Origin: Clostridia bacterium
Lineage (GTDB): Bacteria > Bacillota > Clostridia > Christensenellales > Borkfalkiaceae
DNA length: 16,278 nt
Assembly (NCBI GenBank): GCA_017452305.1
Contig: JAFTMQ010000148.1
Span: 1-16,278 of the forward strand
Direction: 5' to 3'
The notes beneath the pieces were generated by a model. It was not told the DNA's origin, did not search any database, and worked only from the letters and a program-made list of their open reading frames with translations. Positions 6,507 to 13,951 of this stretch are shown here, piece after piece. The stretch's first letter is position 1. Every line of letters begins with the position of its first letter. The position numbers were made by a program, and so were the translations under genes.

Positions 6507-7577
6507 ATGTTTACAAAGCTTGACGAATTGAAAAAACGCTACGATTTTTTATCCGAAAAACTCGCGGATAACGAAGTCATCGCGGACATGGGTACTTGGC
6601 AGAAGTATTCTAAGGAGCAATCCGACCTCACGGAAACGGTGGAAAAATACGTCGAATATTTGGACACGGAAAGACAAATGAAGGACGCGTTTGAGCTGTC
6701 GGAAACGGAAACGGACGGCGAAATGAAGAAAATGCTTCTCGACGAGGGGTACGAGTGCAAAGCCCGCCTTGCCGAAATTAAGGAAGAATTAAAAATTTTG
6801 CTTCTTCCCAAGGACAAAAACGACGAAAGAAGCTGTATTTTGGAAGTCCGCGCGGGTACGGGCGGCGAGGAAGCTGCGCTGTTTGCCGCGGAGCTTTGCC
6901 GTATGTATCTCAACTATTGCGCCAACCACCGTTTAAAGGTCGAGGAAATGGACATCAACGCTACCGAGCTTGGCGGCGTAAAGGAAGCGATATACAACGT
7001 AACGGGCAAAGGCGCGTACAAATTATTGAAGTACGAAAGCGGCGTTCATCGCGTTCAACGCGTACCTGCTACCGAGACACAGGGCAGAATCCACACTTCG
7101 GCGGCTACCGTAGCCGTCCTTCCCGAGGCGGAAGAAGTCGAGGTGGAAATCAACGATAAGGATATCCGTATCGACATTTTCCATTCGGGTGGCGCAGGCG
7201 GTCAAAACGTCAACAAAGTGGCGTCGGCGGTGCGTATCACCCACTTCCCGACGGGCATTGTCGTCACCTGCCAAGACGAACGCTCGCAGCTTAAAAACAA
7301 GGAGCGCGCGTTTAAGGTCTTGCGTTCGCGCGTGTATGATTTTTATAACGGACAGAGCGCGAAAGCGCGCGAAGATAGCCGCCGCAGTATGGTCGGCTCG
7401 GGGGATAGAAGCGAACGAATCCGCACCTACAACTTCCCGCAAAGCCGCGTTACCGACCACCGTATCGGTTTAAGTCAATATAATTTAGACGCGTTCATGA
7501 CGGGGGATATCGACAGCATGGTGCAGGCGTTGGCTATCGCGGACAGAGAGGCGCTTCTCGCCTCCTCCCAAGAGTAA
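6507..7577 (+). CDS. prfA: Peptide chain release factor 1
   Basis: 356 residues, full-length RF1, which recognises UAA and UAG and triggers peptide release on the ribosome. The codon-recognition tripeptide PAT at 187-189 identifies RF1 (RF2 has SPF). The GGQ motif is at 231-233 in GGAGGQNVNK; Q233 is the expected target of the PrmC encoded just upstream. AAGGAA precedes the ATG. The 49-bp gap from prmC contains only a modest hairpin (TTACACCC/GGGCGTAA), so the two are probably co-transcribed. Repeat copy B begins at the prfA stop codon and the terminator lies beyond it, so the repeat is transcribed as part of the 3' UTR. Confidence 0.97.
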   Translation: MFTKLDELKKRYDFLSEKLADNEVIADMGTWQKYSKEQSDLTETVEKYVEYLDTERQMKDAFELSETETDGEMKKMLLDEGYECKARLAEIKEELKILLLPKDKNDERSCILEVRAGTGGEEAALFAAELCRMYLNYCANHRLKVEEMDINATELGGVKEAIYNVTGKGAYKLLKYESGVHRVQRVPATETQGRIHTSAATVAVLPEAEEVEVEINDKDIRIDIFHSGGAGGQNVNKVASAVRITHFPTGIVVTCQDERSQLKNKERAFKVLRSRVYDFYNGQSAKAREDSRRSMVGSGDRSERIRTYNFPQSRVTDHRIGLSQYNLDAFMTGDIDSMVQALAIADREALLASSQE

Positions 7578-7837
7578 AACGACGTATATACTTCGCATTT
7601 CTACGTTGCTGCTCCGTGCGGCTTGGTCACGTACGATTTGTACGCTCCCTGCGCCGTACTCACAGCGCCTTGAACTGCTCGCATCTGCGCCGTTTTACAA
7701 GGCTAAGCCTTGACCTAATCTTACTACTTGCCGCCCGTTCTTATACAAGGCATATCTATTGTGCAAGCTTGCGGTTGATTATAAGTTTTTATAATTTATA
7801 AATATCAGCAATAATTCAGCATTCAGCATTCCGCATT
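7575..7837. repeat. Intergenic repeat element, copy B
   Basis: The head TAAAACGACGTATATACTTC matches copy A (4418-4603) with one mismatch and overlaps the prfA stop codon. The hairpin motif GTCACGTACGATTTG continuing to GTACGCTCC lies at 7626-7648, the same 51-bp offset as in copy A. A further hairpin, CAAGGC-TAA-GCCTTG (7698-7712), starts the segment that recurs inverted at 2283-2325. It ends with heptads ATTCAGC-ATTCAGC-ATTCCGC (7814-7834), the same units as copy A in a different order. No gene is seen in this 260-bp stretch. Confidence 0.7.
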
Positions 7838-7875
7838 AAAAACCGCTCCGCAAACAAAGCGCGGAGCAGTTTTTT
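7838..7875 (+). terminator. Terminator of the prmC-prfA transcript
   Basis: Stem GCTCCGC (7845-7851) / GCGGAGC (7861-7867) with a T run at 7870-7875. An A run precedes the stem and can pair with the T run, so it may also work on the other strand. Confidence 0.88.
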
Positions 7876-7960
7876 CAATCAAAGCAATCGACAAAATAAA
7901 TTAAAGATATACTTTTATTCACTTCCGTCGATTATTTTTATAAAAACGACGTGTTTGCGG

Positions 7961-7989
7961 TTGCTTTATTTCAAAAAAAATAGTACAAT
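7961..7989 (+). promoter_or_regulatory. Promoter of the aminotransferase gene
   Basis: TTGCTT (7961-7966), 17-bp spacer, TACAAT (7984-7989), giving a leader of about 30 nt before the ATG at 8026. Confidence 0.65.
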
Positions 7990-8025
7990 ATTAACGTTAA
8001 AAAAATTACCTATGGAGAAAATCAG

Positions 8026-9225
8026 ATGAAGAACAGAGTAGCGCAAAGAATGTCCACCTTGTCCCCGTCCTTGACGCTTGCCATTTCCGCAAAGGCGAAG
8101 GCAATGAAGGCGGCGGGCGAAAGCGTGGTATCCTTCGGCGTTGGCGAGCCCGATTTTAACACCCCCGAACACATCGTCGAGGCGGCGAAAATCGCGCTGG
8201 ATAACGGACAGACGAAATATACCCCCTCGTCGGGGCTTTTGCCTTTACGCAAGGCGATTTGCGAGAAATTTAAAAAGGACAACGGCTTGGATTACGAGCC
8301 CTCGCAAATCATCGTTTCCAACGGCGCAAAGCATTCCATTTTCAACGTTTGCTATGCGGTTTTGGACGCAGGCGACGAGGTTATCATTCCCGCGCCGTAT
8401 TGGCTCACCTACCCCGAAGTGGTTAAGGTTTGCGGCGCAACTCCCGTGTATATCGACTGCAAAAAAGAAAACAAATTCAAGTTCACCGCAGAGGAATTGA
8501 AAGCGGCAATCACGCCCAAGACGAAAATGCTTATCTTCAATTCCCCGTCCAACCCTACGGGCGCGGTTTATACGGAAGAGGAAGTCCGCGCAATCGCAAA
8601 GGTTTGTGAAGAAGCGGAAATCTTCGTCCTTTCGGACGAAATCTACGAAAAGCTTTGCTATAACGGCGTAAAACCCTTCTCTATTGCGGCTTGCAGTGAG
8701 AAGATGAAAGACCTCACTATCACCGTCAACGGCGTTTCCAAAACGTATGCGATGACGGGCTGGCGTGTGGGTTATCTCGCCGCGCCCAAGGACGTAGCCA
8801 AGGCAATCGACTCTTTCCAAAGCCACGCAACGTCCAACGCTTGCTCTATTTCGCAGGCGGCGACGTTAGAAGCGCTCGCGTCTTCCGAGGAAGAAGTGCA
8901 AGCAATGGTGGACGTATTTGACGAGCGCAGAGCCAAGCTCCTTGCCCTCATCGATGAAATCGACGGCGTGAGCGCAGTAGAGCCCGACGGTGCGTTCTAC
9001 GTTATGCTTGTGGTCGGCGACTTGTACGGCAAGAGCTATCACGGCAAAACGATTAACAATTCGGTAGAATTTGCCGACGTACTTTTGGATGCGGAAAAGG
9101 TGGCAACCGTCCCCGGCGTATCCTTTGGCGCGGACGATTGCTTGCGCCTTTCCTATTCTTTGTCCGAAGCGGACATTGAAGAGGGCTTGGCAAGAATTAA
9201 GCGTTTTGTAGAAGCGCTTGTATAA
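8026..9225 (+). CDS. aspC: Class I aspartate-type aminotransferase
   Basis: 399 residues, PLP-dependent fold type I, subgroup typical of bacterial aspartate aminotransferases (type Ib). It would interconvert aspartate and oxaloacetate with glutamate and 2-oxoglutarate, in the cytosol. Motifs: GVGEPDFNTP near the N-terminus, NSPSNPTGAVY, SDEIYEKLCYNG, the PLP lysine K239 in NGVSKTYAMTGWRVGY, and the C-terminal carboxylate-binding arginine in CLRLSYSLS. GGAG lies 8 nt before the ATG. It has its own promoter and terminator. Aspartate supplies threonine synthesis, and threonine synthase is encoded two genes downstream, but the two are not in one operon. Related enzymes of this subgroup use other amino acids, so exact specificity is not proven. 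Confidence 0.9.
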   Translation: MKNRVAQRMSTLSPSLTLAISAKAKAMKAAGESVVSFGVGEPDFNTPEHIVEAAKIALDNGQTKYTPSSGLLPLRKAICEKFKKDNGLDYEPSQIIVSNGAKHSIFNVCYAVLDAGDEVIIPAPYWLTYPEVVKVCGATPVYIDCKKENKFKFTAEELKAAITPKTKMLIFNSPSNPTGAVYTEEEVRAIAKVCEEAEIFVLSDEIYEKLCYNGVKPFSIAACSEKMKDLTITVNGVSKTYAMTGWRVGYLAAPKDVAKAIDSFQSHATSNACSISQAATLEALASSEEEVQAMVDVFDERRAKLLALIDEIDGVSAVEPDGAFYVMLVVGDLYGKSYHGKTINNSVEFADVLLDAEKVATVPGVSFGADDCLRLSYSLSEADIEEGLARIKRFVEALV

Positions 9226-9252
9226 GTGTAATAAAAACGAAAAATAGGCAAG

Positions 9253-9277
9253 GCGAGGGCTTGTCCCTCGCTTTTTT
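9253..9277 (+). terminator. Terminator of the aminotransferase gene
   Basis: GCGAGGG (9253-9259) / CCCTCGC (9265-9271) with loop CTTGT and six T residues after it. Confidence 0.9.
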
Positions 9278-9367
9278 CATAGAAAAAAAGGGAAAAACAG
9301 TTTTATGGACAAAAAAATGGAAAAAAGTTTGTAAAAACGCAAAAAATTTTTCAAAAAGGTCTTGAAA

Positions 9368-9395
9368 TTGTTGATAAAATTTGCTAAACTATAAT
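9368..9395 (+). promoter_or_regulatory. Promoter of the small P-loop gene
   Basis: A perfect TATAAT (9390-9395) with TTGTTG 16 bp upstream (9368-9373). An alternative is TTGAAA (9362-9367) with TAAACT 17 bp away. The leader would be about 55 nt. The rest of the AT-rich stretch 9278-9367 shows nothing else I can name. Confidence 0.6.
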
Positions 9396-9457
9396 AAACC
9401 GAGAGGAAATCCCTTTCGAGAGAAAAAAGAACGAGAAAAATCTGGGAGGATTTTATT

Positions 9458-9865
9458 ATGATTAAAGTTATTTACGGTGCGAAAGGTACAGGCAAGACGA
9501 AGATGATGATCGACGCAGCAAACGCAGCCGTTGAAAATGCAAAAGGGCACTTGATTTTCATCACCGACAGCAAGCGCGGTATGTACGATTTGGAACGTGA
9601 AGTTCGTTTCATCGACACGAGTGAATACGATATCGCAGGCGAAGCGGCGCTCTGCGGCTTTATTAAGGGTGTTATCGCAGGCAACAACGATAACGAATAC
9701 GTTTTCATCGACGGCGTTGTTCGTATCGCGGGTAAGCCCGTACAAGAAATGGCGGCGTTCTTCTATATGCTTGAAAAAGTATCCAAAACGAACGGCGTAA
9801 CCATCACCGTTTCCGTTTCCGCGGCGAAAGAGGAATTGCCCGATTTCGTTTCTAAATACATCTAA
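9458..9865 (+). CDS. Small P-loop NTPase-like protein, function unknown
   Basis: 135 residues. A Walker A motif GAKGTGKT sits at 7-14, almost at the N-terminus, and a Walker B-like strand YVFID at 81-85. No DNA-binding domain, membrane segment or signal peptide is visible. The protein is only about half the length of most P-loop ATPases, so it is a minimal nucleotide-binding domain or a partner of a larger complex. I cannot name the function. It is preceded by a strong GGGAGGA site 8 nt before the ATG, with its own promoter and a very strong terminator, so it is an independent and probably well-expressed gene. Neighbours (aminotransferase, threonine synthase) give no functional clue. Confidence 0.8.
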   Translation: MIKVIYGAKGTGKTKMMIDAANAAVENAKGHLIFITDSKRGMYDLEREVRFIDTSEYDIAGEAALCGFIKGVIAGNNDNEYVFIDGVVRIAGKPVQEMAAFFYMLEKVSKTNGVTITVSVSAAKEELPDFVSKYI

Positions 9866-9891
9866 ATTAAAATAGGCTAAAACCGTTGTGG

Positions 9892-9928
9892 AGATAGCCG
9901 AACGGTTCATCCGTTCGGCTATTTTCTC
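9892..9928 (+). terminator. Terminator of the small P-loop gene
   Basis: Perfect 12-bp stem ATAGCCGAACGG (9894-9905) / CCGTTCGGCTAT (9911-9922), loop TTCAT, then TTTCTC. Confidence 0.93.
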
Positions 9929-9976
9929 AATATGGCGAAAAATAGAGAAAAAAATCAAAACACGCAAGCAAAAACG

Positions 9977-10052
9977 AGGTAGCCGATTCGGCTGCCCGCT
10001 TAGCGCGTTAAAAAACGAAAAGGAATCCCCAAGCATAGCTTTGGGCGACTTG
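9977..10052 (+). promoter_or_regulatory. Structured leader upstream of threonine synthase
   Basis: Between the P-loop terminator and thrC there is no gene. Two hairpins are visible: an 8-bp stem in GGTAGCCGATTCGGCTGCC (about 9981-9999) and a shorter one in CCCAAGCATAGCTTTGGG (about 10028-10045). There is no T-box GGTGG-type sequence and no clear promoter. Whether these regulate thrC is unknown. Confidence 0.3.
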
Positions 10053-10075
10053 AAAATAAAGGGCAGGTGAAAAAA

Positions 10076-11617
10076 ATGCAATTTATCAGTACGAGAGGGG
10101 GCGAAAAGGTATCGGGTGCGCAAGCGATTGTGCAAGGCTTGGCGAAGAACGGCGGTTTGTTCGTTCCCGAAACTTTCCCTACAATCACGCACGAAGAAAT
10201 TTTGGCGATGGAGGATATGTCTTATCCCGAACGCGCCGCGTTTGTGTTGGGCAAATATCTTAACGAGGAGCTCGGCGCGGATTTTCTTTTAGAAAGTTGC
10301 GAAAAAGCATATGCGAATTTTGAGGGCAGGGACCCCGTTCCGCTCGTCAAGGTGGACGGCGAATCGGGCTTGTACGTCTTGGAGCTTTTCCACGGCCCGA
10401 CCTGCGCGTTCAAGGATATGGCGCTCACCCTTTTGCCTTATCTTTTGAAAAAGAGCTGTGAAGTAACGGGGATTAAAGAGGATATTTTAATTCTTGCGGC
10501 GACGAGCGGCGATACGGGCAAGGCGGCGCTTGAAGGTTTCCGTGACGTAAAAGGCACGAAGGTGGCGGTATTCTTCCCCGACGAGGGCGTGGCGAAAATG
10601 CAACGCCTGCAAATGTGCACACAGCACGGCGACAACGTCATCGTCGCGTCGGTTGAGGGCAACTTCGACGATTGCCAACGCGGCGTAAAAAAATTGTTCG
10701 CGGACGAAGCGTTTAACGCAGAGCTTGCCAAAAAGGGCGTGCGTTTATCGAGCGCGAACTCCATCAACTTCGGCAGACTTGCTCCGCAAATCGCCTATTA
10801 TTTCTCGGCGTACGTCGATTTGATTTCTTCCCGTCAAATTCAAATGGGGGACGCTATCGACTTCGTTGTGCCTACGGGCAACTTCGGCGATATTCTTGCG
10901 GGTTGGTACGCAAAACAAATGGGCTTGCCCGTTAGAAAACTCGTTTGCGCGTCCAATAGAAACAAGGTACTTGCCGACTTCTTTAAGAAGGGCGTTTACG
11001 ACGTGAAACGTGATTTCCACCGTACCATGTCCCCGTCCATGGACATTTTGGTGTCCTCGAACTTGGAACGCTTGCTCTTTGAAATTAGCGGCAGAAACGC
11101 AAAGCTCACCGCAGAGCGTATGCAAGAGCTTACCGAAAAGAAAGAGTATTCGATTACGGCGGAAGAAAAGGAAAAATTAGACCAAGACTTCTTTGCGGGC
11201 TTCGCGCGTGAGGACGATACCGTCGAGGCGATGTACGAAATTTTCGACGAATTCGGCTATGCGATGGATACGCATACGGGCGTTGCGCTTGCCGTGTATA
11301 TGCAGTGGAAGGAACGCCTTTACAAAATCGACAAAACGGACAAAACGCCGATTGTCGTACTTTCGACGGCGAACCCTTATAAATTCCCGCAGGACGTTTT
11401 ATACGCCCTTTCGGGCAATGACGTCAAGGACAGCTTCAAGGGCATTAAACGCTTGCAATTATTGACGGCGATGAAGCCGCCCAAGTGTTTGATGGAATTG
11501 CGTTACCGCGTGCCCCGCTTCAAAATCAAGGTAAAAAACAACTTGAAAGAGATGGCGGAAGTGGTGTTGCGCCTTGCCGACGGCGAAATTATCCCCGAAC
11601 CCGAGCAAAAGTCGTAA
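10076..11617 (+). CDS. thrC: Threonine synthase
   Basis: 513 residues, PLP-dependent fold-type II, converting O-phosphohomoserine to threonine, the last step of threonine synthesis. The length fits the long class of bacterial threonine synthases. Motifs: N-terminal MQFISTRGGE, the PLP lysine K113 in FHGPTCAFKDMAL, SGDTGKAA at 144-151, and the phosphate-binding loop PTGNFGDILAGWYAK. Start: ATG at 10076 with AGGTG six bases upstream. An in-frame GTG at 10067 would overlap that ribosome binding site, so I reject it. No hom or thrB is in the window. No clear terminator follows; 11618-11700 has only weak pairing. Confidence 0.95.
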   Translation: MQFISTRGGEKVSGAQAIVQGLAKNGGLFVPETFPTITHEEILAMEDMSYPERAAFVLGKYLNEELGADFLLESCEKAYANFEGRDPVPLVKVDGESGLYVLELFHGPTCAFKDMALTLLPYLLKKSCEVTGIKEDILILAATSGDTGKAALEGFRDVKGTKVAVFFPDEGVAKMQRLQMCTQHGDNVIVASVEGNFDDCQRGVKKLFADEAFNAELAKKGVRLSSANSINFGRLAPQIAYYFSAYVDLISSRQIQMGDAIDFVVPTGNFGDILAGWYAKQMGLPVRKLVCASNRNKVLADFFKKGVYDVKRDFHRTMSPSMDILVSSNLERLLFEISGRNAKLTAERMQELTEKKEYSITAEEKEKLDQDFFAGFAREDDTVEAMYEIFDEFGYAMDTHTGVALAVYMQWKERLYKIDKTDKTPIVVLSTANPYKFPQDVLYALSGNDVKDSFKGIKRLQLLTAMKPPKCLMELRYRVPRFKIKVKNNLKEMAEVVLRLADGEIIPEPEQKS

Positions 11618-11705
11618 CGGATAGGGGAAATTGCAGCTTTTTTGATAGATAGGTGATAAACTCCGCTTTTTCTCGTGAAGAAAAGGGATAAGATAGGGGT
11701 GGACG

Positions 11706-11734
11706 TTGCTTTTTTCGTGACGGAATGATATACT
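11706..11734 (+). promoter_or_regulatory. Promoter of the DUF5685 operon
   Basis: TTGCTT (11706-11711), 17-bp spacer, TATACT (11729-11734). The ATG at 11773 would have a leader of about 30 nt. A slightly longer in-frame start at 11746/11749 would fall almost at the transcription start and lacks a ribosome binding site. Confidence 0.7.
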
Positions 11735-11772
11735 AATTTTGCGTTTTGATGCGCGAGGTATGCGAGGGGAGT

Positions 11773-12672
11773 ATGTTTGGTTACGTGCGTACGGACGTTC
11801 CGTATTTATATATCAAGGACGATAGGCTGTACAAGGCGATGTACTGCGGCGTATGCAAGGGAATTGCGCAGGTTGCAGGACATTCGGCGCGTATGGGGCT
11901 TTCCTACGACGTCACCTTTCTTTCCGTGATTATGCATAATATCCGCGGCGAGGACGTAAAGATAGAAAAACAGCATTGCTTAACCCACTGTATTCGCGTC
12001 AAGGATATGGCGGAGGTGGACGAGCTTACAAGACGGCTCGGCGCGCTGAACACCTTGCTCGTGTACTATAAGTACACGGACGATATTGCCGACGGCGACC
12101 ACGGTAGAGGCAAACGACTTTGGTTTAAGCAAGGCTTTAAGCGGGTAAGTAAAGCATATCCCGAAATCGCGCGTATCGTCAAGGACAACCTTGCCCGTCA
12201 AGAGCAGGTGGAAAAAAACAAAACGGACAGCTTGGATAGGTCGGCGGACGCCACGGCGGAAATGCTTGCCGAGTTTTCCGATTACGCCTTAGAGGACAAG
12301 GCTACGCAAGCCACGCGCAACCTCTTTTACGCGCTCGGCAAATGGATTTACCTTATCGACGCGTTGGACGATTACGATAAGGATATCAAAAAAGGGGCAT
12401 ACAATCCCTTCTATCTTGCCTACAAGGCGGAAAATAAAGCCGCATTGCTTGCAGGCGAACACGGCGAGGACGTGCGCTATGCCTTCCACGCGCTTTTCTA
12501 TGACATTCGCGAATGTCTATCGCAAATCACCTTCCATTTCAACCGTGATTTGCAGGACAATATTTTGCTTCGCGGCTTACCTGCGACGACCAAGCAAATT
12601 ATGGAAAACTGCAATTGCAAGGGAAAGCGGTGCAAACGGGATAAAAATCCCCAAATGAAAGACACTAAATAA
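11773..12672 (+). CDS. DUF5685 family protein
   Basis: 299 residues. The N-terminus MFGYVRTDVPYL with YCGVC (C25, C28) is the signature I associate with DUF5685, a family of unknown function common in Clostridia. Mostly helical in appearance. Two aspartate-rich stretches stand out: DDIAD at 103-107 and DALDDYDKD at 196-204, about 90 residues apart, followed by KKGAYNPF. Further cysteine pairs: C69/C73 (HCLTHC), then C280, C282 and C287 at the C-terminus (NCNCKGKRCK), which could bind metal. Start: ATG at 11773 with GAGGGGAG directly upstream. It is followed after 39 bp by the J-domain/TPR protein, the usual partner in this family. Function not known. Confidence 0.85.
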   Translation: MFGYVRTDVPYLYIKDDRLYKAMYCGVCKGIAQVAGHSARMGLSYDVTFLSVIMHNIRGEDVKIEKQHCLTHCIRVKDMAEVDELTRRLGALNTLLVYYKYTDDIADGDHGRGKRLWFKQGFKRVSKAYPEIARIVKDNLARQEQVEKNKTDSLDRSADATAEMLAEFSDYALEDKATQATRNLFYALGKWIYLIDALDDYDKDIKKGAYNPFYLAYKAENKAALLAGEHGEDVRYAFHALFYDIRECLSQITFHFNRDLQDNILLRGLPATTKQIMENCNCKGKRCKRDKNPQMKDTK

Positions 12673-12682
12673 GACAAAATAT

Positions 12683-12699
12683 TCGGCGAAACACGCCGA
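12683..12699 (+). promoter_or_regulatory. Hairpin just upstream of a ribosome binding site
   Basis: TCGGCG / CGCCGA with loop AAACA sits in the 39-bp gap between the DUF5685 gene and the next gene, ending 2 bp before GGGAG. It has no T tail, so it is not a terminator. It may tune translation or protect an mRNA end. Confidence 0.45.
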
Positions 12700-12711
12700 T
12701 GGGAGAATAGA

Positions 12712-13332
12712 ATGAAAGAATTTTACGAACTTCTCGGTCTGACCGAAAGCGCGACGGATGAGGAAATCACCGCGCGCTATGAAGAGCTGCGCGACAAGTG
12801 CAGAGAAGATAGATGGTTGGACGGGGAAGCCGGCAACGAAGCGGCAAGAATGCTTACCAAGCTTGAAGTCGCGTACAAAGAAATTATGTCCGCGCGCAAA
12901 GAAACGAGCCAAAATACCGAGGGCAAGGACGCCTTTGAAGAGGTGGCGGAGCTTCTTCGCCAAGGCAAAATTTCCGAGGCGCAAACCTTGCTTGACAACT
13001 TTAACGAGCGCGGCGCGGAATGGCACTATATGCAGGCGGTTGTTTATTATAAGAAGAATTGGACGAACGACTCTAAAAAGCAGCTCGAAATCGCCATTCA
13101 AATGGACCCCGACAATGCGAAATATCGTTCCGCTTACGGAAAATTGAACGCAAAAAAGGACTATAATCAGCAATCCGCACACCAGCAAACCGCCGAATCG
13201 CAAAACCCTTATACCGGCGACGCAGGCGACGAGCAAATGGGCGGCGGAAACGTTTGCTCCGATTGTTTAAGCTGTTGTTACAGCGTCCTTTGTGTAAATT
13301 GTTTGTTTAATTGCTGTTGCGGTTGCCGTTAA
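12712..13332 (+). CDS. Degenerate J-domain / TPR protein with cysteine-rich tail
   Basis: 206 residues. Residues 1-60 look like a J-domain (FYELLGLTESATDEEI, then helix RYEELRDKC), but the HPD that stimulates DnaK is replaced by R31-E32-D33, so Hsp70 activation is doubtful. Residues about 74-145 form TPR-like helices (AEWHYMQAVVYYKKNW, IAIQMDPDNAKYRSA). A Gln/Ser/Gly-rich linker leads to a tail with 10 cysteines between 182 and 205 (CSDCLSCC, NCCCGC). Clostridial relatives pairing a J-domain, TPR-like repeats and a Cys-rich end beside DUF5685 are familiar to me; their role is not known. GGGAG lies 6 nt before the ATG. Likely the same operon as DUF5685 and the following membrane protein. Confidence 0.82.
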   Translation: MKEFYELLGLTESATDEEITARYEELRDKCREDRWLDGEAGNEAARMLTKLEVAYKEIMSARKETSQNTEGKDAFEEVAELLRQGKISEAQTLLDNFNERGAEWHYMQAVVYYKKNWTNDSKKQLEIAIQMDPDNAKYRSAYGKLNAKKDYNQQSAHQQTAESQNPYTGDAGDEQMGGGNVCSDCLSCCYSVLCVNCLFNCCCGCR

Positions 13333-13360
13333 TCGGTAGGTAGGTTTATCACTCAAAGCT

Positions 13361-13885
13361 ATGCGGAAGATTACCTCGTACGAAATCGCGCTTGCCGGTC
13401 TTTCCTGCGCTTTAGCCACGGCGCTTTTGACGGTAGGCGTCTATACCGAGATACTGCTTTTGACGGCGTATCTCGTCGCGTCCATTGCGTTGATGCTGCC
13501 CTTATCCAAACAGAGTTGGTGGGGGTACGTTCTTTCGTATTTGGCAACCTGCATACTTACCTTTATTTTCACCTCTTGGAAGTTTTGGGATTTGTTGCCC
13601 TTTATTATGTTCTTCGGGCTGCACCCGCTTATGAACGAATTACAGCTAAAATTCAAAATCAACCGTTGGCTTGCCTTTGGTGTCAAAGCGCTTTGGTTTG
13701 ACGGCGCGGCGTATCTAATTTGGCGGTTTATTTTCGGTATGACCACCACAATTACCTTTTTGGATAAGTATATGGTATGGATTATTTTGATTTTTGGCAC
13801 GGCGTTCTTCCTTTTATACGACTTCGTCGCGTTTAAGTGGCGGGGGATTATCAATCGATTGGTGAAACGGATTTCTAAAAAATAA
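13361..13885 (+). CDS. Small integral membrane protein, function unknown
   Basis: 174 residues with about six hydrophobic segments: roughly 10-29, 31-48, 53-72, 75-92, 103-126 and 136-156. The C-terminus is basic (KRISKK), suggesting a cytoplasmic tail. The N-terminus MRKITSYEIALAGLSCALAT and the stretch FGLHPLMNELQLKFKINRW look like a conserved clostridial membrane-protein family, but I cannot assign a function. ECF-type substrate-binding subunits have a similar size and segment number, which is only a suggestion. The gene begins 28 bp after the J-domain-like gene. The ATG has no good ribosome binding site at normal spacing (GGTAGGTAGG is about 18 nt away), so translation may depend on coupling. 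Confidence 0.75.
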   Translation: MRKITSYEIALAGLSCALATALLTVGVYTEILLLTAYLVASIALMLPLSKQSWWGYVLSYLATCILTFIFTSWKFWDLLPFIMFFGLHPLMNELQLKFKINRWLAFGVKALWFDGAAYLIWRFIFGMTTTITFLDKYMVWIILIFGTAFFLLYDFVAFKWRGIINRLVKRISKK

Positions 13886-13951
13886 TATTGTACGCGTAAA
13901 AACTGTTACCTCAAAAATTTCGGGAAGAATAAGGGGGAGGAAATAAGTTTT

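Noticed and set aside
7616..7801. 61-codon plus-strand frame within repeat copy B
   Set aside because: It spans repeat hairpins, has no ribosome binding site at its start, and the equivalent region of copy A does not preserve the frame.
9929..10075. T-box or threonine riboswitch ahead of thrC
   Set aside because: Hairpins exist, but there is no T-box core sequence, no specifier-loop arrangement and no terminator/antiterminator pair.
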